From Agelas oroides (Eukaryota; Porifera; Demospongiae; Agelasida; Agelasidae), in assembly GCA_949130485.1 (NCBI GenBank), contig OX422191.1, forward strand, positions 267,001 through 331,000: a stretch of DNA of 64,000 nt, in the 5' to 3' direction. The notes under the pieces were generated by a model. The model had not been told where the DNA came from. It saw nothing but the letters and a program-made list of their open reading frames with translations, and made no database searches. A program made the translations under genes and the position numbers. Positions 33,418-46,500 of the stretch are shown here, one piece after another (position 1 is the stretch's first letter; every line of letters starts with the position of its first letter).

Positions 33418-34501
33418 GGTACACACCGTTTGCACATGTACCTAGTTCCCTAGGCAACCTGAGTACTACCCAGCTACACTGCAGTCAATTTCAGTTCACC
33501 TGCCACACTGCAGAGTTATGCTCCCTGTGAGACAGATTTGGGTGGTTTTGAAGCCAGAAGCGGCAATCACTTTGACGGTAAGGGTTTGCATGATTTCATT
33601 CAAGGTGGTTGGTGAACTTCAAAGAGAATGACTGCATCATTCACATGCCATAGTGTTTAGCTTGAATGGATGAATGTGTGGATGATTGGTGCAAGCAAAG
33701 ATCTGAGTGCTTTCATCGCTCCGTCATCATCTTCCACACAGAGTGTGGTCAATTGCAAGCATCTTTCACATGGGAGTAGTCAGCTGTCTCATGGAAGTTG
33801 AGTAGAAGTTTCCAAATTCCGCTCAAAGCATGCGCAAACAGGGTGTACCAGGCTCTCTTTTCTCCATCCCCACACATGAGCCTGCTAATTTCCTGTTGAT
33901 CTTTAAAACACTTTGGTACCTTATTATATGAGGCCATACCCACTCATGTTCACCTCATGTCCACTTTATGTCAATGAAATCACAGTTCTCACACCATAAT
34001 TCAACAACGTAGTTGCACAAGTGTGATCTTTGATATCAGGCCAGATCCTGCTTTACACTGTTCCTCTAATTCTCTGTGTTTTAGAGTCGAAAGACAATAG
34101 ACCTTATTCCGTTATGATGTAATGGGGGGTAAAAGTGCCTGAAGCACAAGAAACTACAAGCAAACAAACATGTTTTTATGTTTTCATGTAAGATATTACA
34201 TCAAAACACATGTTTGCTTGTATTTTCTCCATTTAGTGCCTACTTTTACCCCCCAATGGATAAAGGTCAATTGAAGTACAGCAAACAAATGAGGCTAAAG
34301 CAATAACAACATATGTAGTGCGCTGATTATAGAAACTTGTGTGAATGACCACCTTTGCACTGACAGCCTCCACACTGGTACACATGTACCCTTGTTTATG
34401 TACTTATGAATATACAAGTAGTGGATTAGGAATTGTGTGTATGTGGCTTCACGACAAAATCTATCATTTTACAGTGAGTGTCAGTATCAGTTAAAACAGT
34501 G

Positions 34502-37500
34502 ATGTCTTGGGCTGCTCTATCGTTGAAGAACCTCACGAATGCCCTGGTCAAGGTTGATGACTGGAAGGGATTAGGAATCCAACTGGAAATCGACTATCAT
34601 GAGCTACAGAAAATTTCCAAAGGTCACTCAACAGTTGAAGAATGTAAGCGAGCCATGCTTCAACATTGGCTTGACAGTGACACAAAAGCATCTTGGATAA
34701 TCCTTCTTGCTTCTCTCTATGAAATGAATCTAAATCGGGTTGCTGAGGAAATTAAAATGAAGTACCAAATACATTCCAGCAGCCAATCTAAAGATGACTG
34801 TAAACTGGTACCATCTGTGACAGTTCAGTCTGAAACAGCGGACTCACCCTCCACCCTGCCCACTAACCAGCCAGAGCAAACTCTGACCCCTCAGTCTGAG
34901 AGTGTCACTACAGTAGCTCTAGATCCACCCTCACCCCCACCCACTGATCAGCCAGAACAAACTAGTGCAATGAGAGTGAGGAAGGTGCAGCAGGAAATTG
35001 CTACACTTGTGGACAAGTATGATGACCTGGTAGCAAAAACTGTGGAAAGCTTTAGTGAAAGGCAGGAAGATTCACCCAATTTTTGTCGCAAGCTTCGAAT
35101 TTCAGTTGCTGTCCTTCCAAGTTCACTGAAGTATCAACACAGCTACTTTCTTGAACATCATTCCTCTCAAATTGCAAAGGCAACCACTGTTGAGGAGATC
35201 TTCAGCATACTGAACAGATATTGGAACTTTCTGAACTGCAGTCTCCTCGCTCACATCATCAGCAAGTTTGGAGATGAGGAACAGCAGGAACAACTGAGCA
35301 GCTACACAACAGCTCTGCAAGCATTTCGTTTGCGGACAAAGATCACCGACTTTTTTAAAGCATATACAGGAACCCCAAATCTTCCTCCAGAATTTGTAAC
35401 TCTGAAAATAAAAATGGGTTCAGAGTGGGAACAGTGCACACTTGAAGATGCAGAGGAGTTACGCAGATCTATGGCAACAAATTCCTCTACCACCGATTTA
35501 GCTTTCTACTTTATGGGAGGATGTCCAGGTAGTATTTACCTGGTGTGGAGTGTTTCAAATCGTGCTGTTCGATTCTTAGCAGCTGCTATGAACTCAGAGT
35601 TCTTACGGCACCACTCTGTTGAGGAGGTCACCATTGATGGTGTGGGACTGGAGGAGTACAAACGTGAACATTACCGCTATCATCTACTGTTCACTGTAAT
35701 CAGTCAGGTATGAGTGTATGTTGCTAGGATCGACACTACCCCTAGTATGTAGCTGATTGTGCTGCTGATTCAAATGTACCAGTGGCTATATGCATCCTCA
35801 GTGTGAGTAGTGAACGATTAGGCATGCTGTGATGATTGATCTATCTGATGGATAAATGTTCCCAGGAGATGCTATGAGGCAGTGCCTGGAATATCAAGCA
35901 GTTTCCAATTTATGGTGGATAAGAATTCAGGACCACTTTGAGCAGTATATATTACTTTGAGTGAACCAGCCTCTGTACATACACGTATGTAGTCTTGTGC
36001 TATTACACTGTGTTGTCTCTTCACACCAGCGTGTAGATGAACTGTCTGAGGGACTGATATGGGCATGTCGGGAGGGCTGTCTGGAGGATGTGGTCTTCCT
36101 CCTCAGTACTGGGGTGGAGGTGAACAGCAGAAGCCAGGTCAGACTGAGAGTGACACTGTCAGATCGTTACACTTCATATCTTTGGTAGTGTTTAATCTAA
36201 CTGAACTAACACACGTGGCAGTGCTGGGTAGATATTGAACATTATTCTGTTGAGTATTTCAATTCCATTACTGCGTTCAAAGTGCTGTAGCGCAAAACTT
36301 CTGTTAAGGGTGGGGCTCATATACACTGTGTAAACCTGTCAAGTGTTCATTCATCTACACGGTGCATATGAGTCCTGACTTTAATGGTAATTCTGTGCTA
36401 CCGTGCTTCAAGCACAATTTACACCAAAAATACAAGGACCTCACAAACAGGTGGTGTTTAATGTATCTGTGCTAACACACATCTAGAGGTAACTGTACCA
36501 ATTAAGTGGTTAGTTGAAACTATCATAGTTGACCTTTGATAGTTGGGAATCTTCGTAGTTGAATTATGACTGCCAATACCTATATTTACAAGGTACGTAC
36601 ACAATACACATATATAGGTACCTCCTCAACACTCAATGGTGCATTCACTCTCATTGAAAGTACAAGCACCTCACAATGTAACACAGCATCATTTATTGCA
36701 ACCAGAGTTTAGCTGTCTAAACATTGAACCTACTGTCTCTCCTGTTACATTCATTGTTTGTCATGGTGGATGTAGTCTTGTTCCCTGACCCCACCCGAGA
36801 GGAGAGGGTCTAGTGACATTCAGGCGACTTCTTGGGCTTAAATAAAAATTTAGTTCACATAGCTGTGACTGCTTTACATAAAAGTACTGTGTTATCATGC
36901 TGAAGTAGACTCAGTCTTCCGCTTTTGCAACTATGGTTGTGTACTCTACACTGTGAATGGTAGTTGGAAATTCATTGCTAGAAAGCGATCAACTTACTGA
37001 AGTGGTTCAAGTCCTAGGAATTGGCTGAATGCCACCAGACCCTCTCCTCTTGGGCGGGTCTGGGGATGCGACTATGGCAGATGGCGATACCAATAGAGTG
37101 TAGCGGTACTTATGGTTGTAACATGAAATGCAAGTTGTAAATTCCTGTACAGTCTGTGGCAATTCCCTTTCTCTACCTCCCCTGTGCAGTGGAGAGGAAG
37201 TACTGCTCTAATGCAGGCTAGTGAAGGTGGCTGCCTGGATATTGTCAAGGAACTACTTAGGGCCCAAGCAGGTGTGGATCTGCAAGATGAGGTATTTGCA
37301 GTTAACATTACAACATTGGTGGCTGAGATTTTGAGTAGAGGTGTTTGAATGACAGTGTGAGGAGGTGTGTGTGAAGGTGCTGACAAGAAGTATACACCTT
37401 TCAATTTGTTGCTGCATTGACTGCAAGTCACTTTGTATTCCTGGGACCACACTGCACTCACTAATGAACAATGAATTGGAGTAAGGGATAATTCAATTGT

Positions 37501-40500
37501 GTGCTCATCAAAACCTACTTAGCTAATAAAGATGTACATGAAACCATGACTGTCCTGTGTATACCAAAGCCTCATGTGTTGATATTTGCACGTCTTGTTA
37601 CACTGGTATTTGACAGCTTCCAGTATGCAAATACAGAAGGCGAAGGCCTGAGAGATCTCGTCATGTGTATTGTAACATCAGTTAGACAGAAGGTAGACAC
37701 ATGGCACACAGGCGCTCCACAAAGAATCTGAAGGCCCTTTCTTTTATAATTTCTATTCAAGAATAGGGGCTGGAGTGTTAATTATAACGTTTAGGCAACA
37801 ACCCCCATATGTCTACCTTCTGTCTACCTAACATAACACATCACCACACATGACATGATCTCTCAGACCTTTCCCCTCAGTATTTATTATAACGTACAGT
37901 GAGCACCTTTCAGAGGCATGCACATTTCTAATCTTCCTAGTTTATATTTGGAAGTCTCTTGTGCTGATAAATTAGTAGCTTGTGCTGACAAGGTTGCGCA
38001 CCTTCCACTCTAATGCCTGGACATGAGGCTAATAATTAGGAGTACGCCCTCCCTACTGCTCTTGCATGTACATGTTGATAAGTAAGCAAGACTAATACTG
38101 GTATCATTGACTGCCTCACAACAGGTATACACCTTTCACCTTGTTTCTATGTGATTTACATCACATGTGATAGTTACTATCTTGTCTCATTGCATTCCTC
38201 AGGATGGCAAGACTGCCCTCATCTCGGCCAGCCTCGAGGATCATGCTGACATTGTACGAGAGCTCATCACTGGTGGGGCCCTGGTGGACCTGCAGAACAA
38301 GGTGAGACTCAGCATCAACTAGTAACCATTGACTGCTAAGTCACTTTGTATTCTTAAGCTCATATTGCATTCACTAATGAGCAATGAGTGGAGTAAGGGT
38401 AGTAATGGTATGTACTCGTCAAGTGCTAGCTAGTAAAGATGTACATGGAACCAAGACCATCCAGAGGGTGATTGCTACAGTATATCAGTATTAGCACATC
38501 ATTACACCACAACGTGACAGTGAATAGTCATACCATAGTTTTACACCATTGGTTGGGCTTTACACAGTTACTTTTATCATATGAATCAGTAAGTAAAGTA
38601 GAGCACTTTTACACTTTGTTCACGTATGAGAAAAATTGATGTGGACATAATTTCTGTATATGTTGAAATTATAACAGGAAATTGGTAACACTTCATACTG
38701 TTTATGAAAGTTTCTTTTTGTGTAGAGACATTGACAAGTAGAGCTGGTAATTTATGTACGAAATTTTGAATCCGTATTTATAGTTCAGCTCAAGTCAGGT
38801 GGATGTTATATGTTGTCACTGTACTGCCTCCTCTAGCACAACACAAACCCATTAAACTTAATATTGTGTACAACTAGCACACGCCAGAGCATGTTATTAT
38901 TAATGGCAGTATTAGTTTGAAAATGGTTCCATTCTTCTATATGTATACCGTACTTCTTTGATCAGACACTGCGGCTACTATTTTTTTCGTTGCTCGCTTT
39001 TGTGCGGTTGCTATTCAAGGTCGGTGTTTACTTTGTTCAGAGCTTCTGATTGTGCGACTACTATATGAGGGCGGTGACTATTCAAGGGCGGCATCTATTC
39101 GAAGAAATACGATATGTAAACAAGTAACAAAAGAGCAAGTACTGCTGTAGGAAGTTTATATTTAGCCTCTCTTCCAGACCGTTATTACTGCGCCAAGTGA
39201 GAATCAAAAGAATTTTAATCAAAATAATTGATGTAATGGAAATAATCCATATAATCAAAGTGTGACCCCTGAACAACTTACCATGCAAAGGCTAGCTAAC
39301 AGAAGCAAGAGGAAGACCATAAATCATGTGGGCCAGGATATTTAGCTTTTTTGTCTACATTGATTCTGCGAGTAGCTGTGGTAAATTCCCTTTTCCCGCT
39401 GTTTGTTTGGCAGCAGCCTCGTTCCCAGAGAGTGAGCCAGTATAGTTGGAACGAGGTTAGTCATGTAAGCTGCACCCCTTCACACACAAAGGGTGTGGTT
39501 TTGTTTTACCACATGCTTTTGTGGATGTGTGAGTGCAGCTGTGAAAACAGTGGCTCTTTATCGTCTCTAAGGTGGTAAACACCAAGCAGACTAGTCTCAC
39601 GTAGCCAGACTCTTGCCGGTGAGAGGAATATAAGTGCAGGAAATCATCCAATGACTAGCCACAGCTGACATTGACAAGAGAAAACAAGTGCTTGTGGTAT
39701 TTGGTGCATAATTATAAGCAAGGTTAGTGGTGTTTAGGATGCCACTACATGGTCTCAAGCTACATGCATTCAGGAAGAAGCTTATTGCACAAAGTATTAC
39801 CTCCATCCTGTGCATTAATCATGTTGAAAATACAACATGTTTGTATTCATTGCAGAATTCATTTTGGGCTTCCTCGTACGAACTCCGAATGACAAATGCT
39901 AACAAACTGATAATTTCCTTTTTGTAGCAGAGTGCATTGTTCTACCCAACAACCATGTCCTGTCAGTCTTGTGGATTCCGGAAGTTTGACCTTTTTGTCT
40001 CCAGTAAAATAAACAGCACCATTGAAATCAAAGGTTCAAAGTTCAAAAGCTCACCCAAATGCCCCGTCTTAGATGGCCTTGATATATCATACACATTTGA
40101 AATTCAACAGAACCAATGCACCTACCATTTGTAGGTCATACATGTGTAGTATACGTATATACCCCTACAGAGCAACATGTATCTCTTATTTTTCATGTGC
40201 TACAAAGTATTACAGCTGCAAGTAGCAGTAGGTAGGGAGTATATAACTCGGTAGCCCCTATCTTTGTCCTCAATGACTGAGTAATGAACTCTTAGACACA
40301 TGTGCCTGGGTTTACTAATAAGGTAAAGTTACTTGGATACAAAGTAGAAACAATTAGTTATGATAGTAACATAATGAAATATCAGCTGTTGGTACTTATA
40401 CTCCCACTCATTTAATACCTGCCATTTCAGGGTGCTGTGTTTCATGGTGCTAATATACACTGAAGTGACTAGTTATTAGTAGATAGTGAATGCAGTGCAC

Positions 40501-43500
40501 AAGTTAAACTGCTGTATGTCTATGCATGTTTGAATTTCTTGTGAGGACAAGAACATTAATACACAACCACCTGTATAATAGCAAATTACAAGACCACGTT
40601 TCAGTATGTGAAGCCAAAGTTCAACAAGCTGGAGGTGAAGCTTCAGGATGGAACTGTGGACATGGCTTTCTCTAAACCATTCCTGCAGTAATAACTGGAA
40701 TTAGACGAAATTAGAAGATCAACGTTTAGCAGCACAGCATTATGCACTTAATGACATGCACTAGTTCTTCTCACTTGGCACTGTGGTTAGGCTCAAATAA
40801 GAGAATTGAAAAAAATTGTTTTTCCTACCAAACAGCCTGGTTACGAGGCTAGAAGTCTCTCTTGTACTGATAAAATGGTAGCTTGCGCTGACAAGGTTGT
40901 GCACCTTCCACTCTAATGCCTGGACATGAGGCTAATAATTAGGAGTACATCCTCCTCTCTACTGCTCTTGTATGTACATGTAGATAAGTAAGCAAGACTA
41001 ATACTGGTATCCTTTCAGTTGCTTCTCAGTTGGCTTCTGCATAAATGAAGAGAAGGTTATCTATTACCAACTTTAGCTCGGAAAATACGATGACGACTGG
41101 AGCATTCAGTCGAAACATCGGCAAGTTATTTTCCGAGCTAAAGTTGATAATAGATAACCTTCTCTTCATTTAATACTGGTATCATTGACTGCCTCACAAC
41201 AGGTATACACCTTTCACCTTGTTTCTATGTGATTTACATCACATGTGTATATATAGTTACTGTCTTGTCTCATTGTGTTCCTCAGTATGGCATGACTGCC
41301 CTCATGTGGGCCAGTCTCATGGATCATCCTGAGGTTGTACGAGAGCTCATCACTGGTGGGGCCCAAGTGGACTTGCAGGACAAGGTGAGACACAACATCA
41401 ACTAGTAACCATTGACTGCCAAGCCACTTTGTATTCCTGAGGCCACACTGCACCCACTAGTGAGCAATAAATAGAATATATGTAGCCTCATTCTCGGGGT
41501 CCTGCCCAGGTTTTCATTGCTTTTAGTACAGAAAAGTGCTAGAGGATATGGTAAGTTTTATCACATGAGGAGTAGAAAAAATGGTAGAAATCCTTGAATT
41601 AATTGACGATGTGTGTGGGCACAATGGGACTCACAACAGCAATGTGAACAAAGATATTACCACACATCTAGCAGGGGGCGGTCGTCATACCAACAAAATG
41701 TTGACGTGTAGTTGGTTGATCAACATGTGAAACATTGCCTTTTCATTTTAGTTGTTTACTAATTACATCATGCTCACATGATCAAACTTCCCAGGCCCTA
41801 GCTACCCTTTTTTGTGTACTGCAAGCAACAAAATGGTGGGTGGGGGCCTGGGGACGAGGCTATGGGATAAGGGTTAATTCAATTATGTGCTCATCAAATG
41901 CTGGCTAATAAAGATAATGTACATGGAACCAAGATTATCCTGTGTAAACCAAAGACTAATTGTATTGACATTAGGACATGTTGTTACACTACTACAGTGA
42001 CAGTGGAAAGTTATACCATAGTTTGTACCATGATACTTAGTTTTTGCAGATGCTTTTGTTGTATGCATCAGTGCAGCAAAAGCAGATCGAGTACTTTTGT
42101 GTTTGATAGAGCTTGCTGAAGGCTTTCTTTTGGTATTTAGACATTAATGTAAATAGAGCTAGTGCTTTACAGAAATTTGAAGTATCTGAAATCACTATTT
42201 ATAGCTAAGCTCAAGTTCAGGTGAACACACATATATACTGCCTCCTCTAGCACAGAGCAACCCATTGAGTTTTATTATTGTGTTCATTGAGCACTTGCCA
42301 GAGGCATGTTACTATTGTAGTAATTGGAGCATGTTTCTGTTCTTCTGTACGTGTATGTAAACCAGTAAACAAAGAGCAAACACTACCATAGCAAGTTTAG
42401 GCCATACCAAATTGATTTTATGTTTCACCGATTGCTCAGGTTGAAAATATATTACCCAGTAGACAGACAAAAAAGTATAAATGACCCAACTTCTCATGAG
42501 TCTAATTGAAGAGCTTTGTGCTGGCTATGTGCACTTCGGAGTCTCTTGCTTGCTTCAACGAACATGAAAGTATTGTGTGCACTGAAGGCATCAATAGCGA
42601 CTTCTGTAAATGTCTCTGAGTTAGCTATCCAGATTTTTTGCACACGTTTTAGACTCACACTCAGCTGGAGACAATGTGCTGTTGAGGTTTGTCATCACAA
42701 ATCTTTTGTTGTTGCATTTTGTTTTCAATCCTCAAAAAATAAACCTTCCGCATACATTGGACACACAACTGGAAAGTGGTAACACTTGATAGACCAAAGG
42801 ATTTCTTCTGGAATATAGATATTGAACTTCTACACAGTTAGCACTTTATGAAAGATGTATTGAACATCCGACATCTCTACTAAGAGTTAAAGAGTATATC
42901 CATTTGGCCACGAAGTAGCCGAAAATTTATCCATGCGAAGCACAGATACACCTGAAAAGATGATCGTGCATCCACATACATGGAAAGTATAGTGGTATCA
43001 ATCAAGCACGCTCACGCTAACGCTGTTCAGAGAGAAATGAATGAGTAAGAGAAACAGCACCGTTGAAATCAAAGGTTCAAAGTTCAAAAGCTTATGGAAA
43101 AAGTGGGGCCAAGGCCGCCCCAAATGCCCTGCCTTAGACGGCCATGATATATCATACACCTTTCAACAGAACCAATGTACCATCCATTTGTAGGTCATAC
43201 ATGTGTAGTATACACATATACGTACGTATGTACGTACCCCTACAGAGCAAGATGTATCTCTTATTTTTCATGTGCTACAAAGTATTACAGCTGCAAGTAG
43301 CAGTAGGTAGGGAGTATATAACTCAGTAGCCCCTATCTTTGTCCTCAATGACTGAGTAATGAACTCTTAGACCCATGTGCCTGGGTTTACTAATAAGGTA
43401 AAGTTACTTGGATGCAAAGTAATAATTAGTTATGATAGTAGCATAATGAAATATCAGCTGTTGGTACTTATACTCCCACTCATTTACGTGCCATTCCAGG

Positions 43501-46500
43501 GTGCTGTGTTTCAGGGTGCTAATATACACTGTAGTGACTAGTTATTAGTAGATAGTGAAGTTAAACTGCTGTATGTCTATGCATGTTTGAATTTCTTGTG
43601 AGGACAAGAACATTAATACACAACCACCTGTACAATAGCAAATTACAAGACCACGTTTCAGTATGTGAAGCCAAAGTTCAACAAGTTGGAGGTGAAGCTT
43701 TAGGATAAAGCTGTGGACATGGCTTTCTCTAAACCATTCCTGCAGTAATAACTGGAATTAGACGAAATTAGAAGATCAACGTTTAGCAGCACAGCATTAT
43801 GCACTTAATGACATGCACTAGTTCTTCTCACTTGGCACTGTGGTTAGGCTCAAATAAGAGAATTGAAAAAAATAGTTTTTCCTACCAAACAGCCTGGTTA
43901 CGAGGCTAGAAGTCTCTCTTGTACTGATAAAATGGTAGCTTGTGCTGACAAGGTTGTGCACCTTCCACTCTAATGCCTGGACATGAGGCTAATAATTAGG
44001 AGTACATCCTCCTCTCTACTGCTCTTGTATGTACATGTAGATAAGTAAGCAAGACTAATACTGGTATCCTTTCAGTGGCTTCTCAGTTGGCTTCTGCATA
44101 AATGAAGAGAAGGTTATCTATTACCAACTTGAGCTCGGAAAATACGATGACGACTGGAGCATTCAGTCGAAACATCGGCAAGTTATTTTCCGAGCTAAAG
44201 TTGGTAATAGATAACCTTCTCTTCATTTAATACTGATATCATTGACTGCCTCACAACAGGTATACACCTTTCACCTTGTTTCTATGTGATTTACATCACA
44301 TGTGATAGCTACTGTCTTGTCTCATTGTGTTCCTCAGAATTGCATGACTGCCCTCATGTTGGCCAGTTTCATGAGTCATCCTGAGGTTGTACGAGAGCTC
44401 ATCACTGGTGGGGCCCAGGTGGACCTGCAGAAAGAGGTGAGACTTGACATCAACTAGTAACCATTGACTGCTAAGCCACTTTGTATTCCTGAGACCACAC
44501 TGCACCCACTAGTGAGCAATAAATAGAATATATGTAGCCTCATTCTCAGGCTCCAGCCCAGGTTTTCATTGCTTGCAGTACAGAAAAGTGGTAGAGGACA
44601 TGGTAAGTTTTATCACATGAGGAGTAGAAAAAATGGTAGAAATCCTTGAATTAATTGACGATGTGTGTGGGCACAATGGGTCTCACAACAGCAATATGTG
44701 AACAAAGATATTACCACACATCTAGCAGGGGGCGGTCGTCATACCAACAAAATGTTGATGTGTAGTTGGTTGATCAACATGTGAAACATTGCCTTTTCAT
44801 TTTAGTTGTTTACTAATTACATCATGCTCACATGATCAAACTTCCCAGGCCACTAACTACACTTTTTTCTGTACTGCAAGCAACAAAATGGTGGGTGGGG
44901 ACCTGGGGATGAGACTATGGGATAAGGGTTAATTCAATTATGTGCTCATCAAATGCTGGCTAATAAATATAATGTACATGGCACCAAGATTATCCTGTGT
45001 AAACCGAAGACTAATTGTACTCACATTAGGACATGTTACACCACTACAGTGACAGTGGATAGTCTACCATAGTTTGTACCATGGAGTTTTTGCAGATCCT
45101 TTTGTTGTATGCATCAGTGCAGCAAAAGCAGAGTGCTTTTGTGTTTGATAGAGCTTGCTGAAGGCTTTCTTTTGGTATTAAGACATTAATGTAAATAGAG
45201 CTAGTGCTTTACAGAAATTTGAAGTATCTGAAATCACTATTTATAGCTAAGCTCATGTTCAGGTGAACACACATATATATACTGCCTCCTCTAGCACAGA
45301 GCAACCCATTGAGTTTTATTATTGTGTTCATTGAGCACTTGCCAGAGGCATGTTACTATTGTAGTAATTGGAGCATGTTTATGTTCATGTATGTAAACCA
45401 GTAAACAAAGAGCAAACACTACCATAGCAAGTTTAGGCCATACCAAATCGATTTTATGTTTCACTGATTGCTCAGATTGAAAATATATTACCCGGTAGAC
45501 AGACAAAAAAGTATAAATGACCCAACTTCTCATGAGTCTAATTGAAGAGCTTTGTGGTGGCTATGTGCACTTCAGAGTCTCTGGTGCTTGCTTCAACGAA
45601 CATGAAAACATTGTGTGCACTGCTGAAGGCATCAATAGTGACTTCTGTAAATTTCTCTGAGTTAGCTATCCAGATTTTTTGCGCACGTTTTAGACTCACA
45701 CTCAGCTGGAGACAATGTGCTGTTGAGGTTTGTCATCACAAATTTTTTGTTGTTGCATTTTGTTTTCAATTCTCAAAAATAAACCCACCAGATCTGTGGA
45801 ACATAAAATCAATTTCGCATGGCCTAGTGTCTCTCTTGTACTGATAAATTACTGTATTGACAAGGTTGTGCACCTTCCACTCTAATGCCTGGACATGAGG
45901 CTAATAATCAGGAGTATACCATCCTCTCTACTGCTCTTGTAGATACCTTGTTTTGTAGCTATATGTTATTTACATCACATGTGATAGTTACTGTCTTGTC
46001 TCATTGTGTTTCTTAGGATGGTGATACTGCACTCATGTTGGCAAGTCGTAATGGTTATCCTGAGGTTGTACGAGAGCTCATCACTGGTGGGGCCCAGGTA
46101 GACCTGCAGGACGAGGTGAGACACAGCATCAACTAGTAACCATTGACTACTAAGTCACTTTGTATTCTTAAGCTCATATTGCATTCACTAATGAGCAATG
46201 AGTGGAGTAAGGGTAGTAATGGTATGTGCTCATCAAGTGCTAGCTAATAAAGATGTAACCAAGAGACCATGTTATAACGTTGCCAGAAGTTAGGCCCAAA
46301 CCTTGCTCCATTCCATTCACTGAGCCAGACTCCATTTTATGTAGTGTCCTCAATTGCGTATAGATGGTTTTCATGGGGCGTGGTTTCACTTCCGGGGGGA
46401 AAGAGTCGGGGTATGTGTTTGATGTAGCTGTGTGCGAAATACAGGCGAGGAAGCGCTACATCAATCTTTACCACCAGTGCCGAAAGATAGACGAATCTGC

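Larger units (their letters stand above)
31426..34501. other. repeat-rich intergenic region before the ankyrin gene
   Basis: It contains the continuation of the segment split by Copia (31426-31470), a GC-rich-TIR element (31831-32285), a double TAGTCTA element (32416-32865) and a family-B repeat (33119-33417). An imperfect palindrome at about 34105-34265 (GGGGGGTAAAAGTGCCT / GTGCCTACTTTTACCCCCC) is also present. No gene is supported. Confidence 0.55.
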
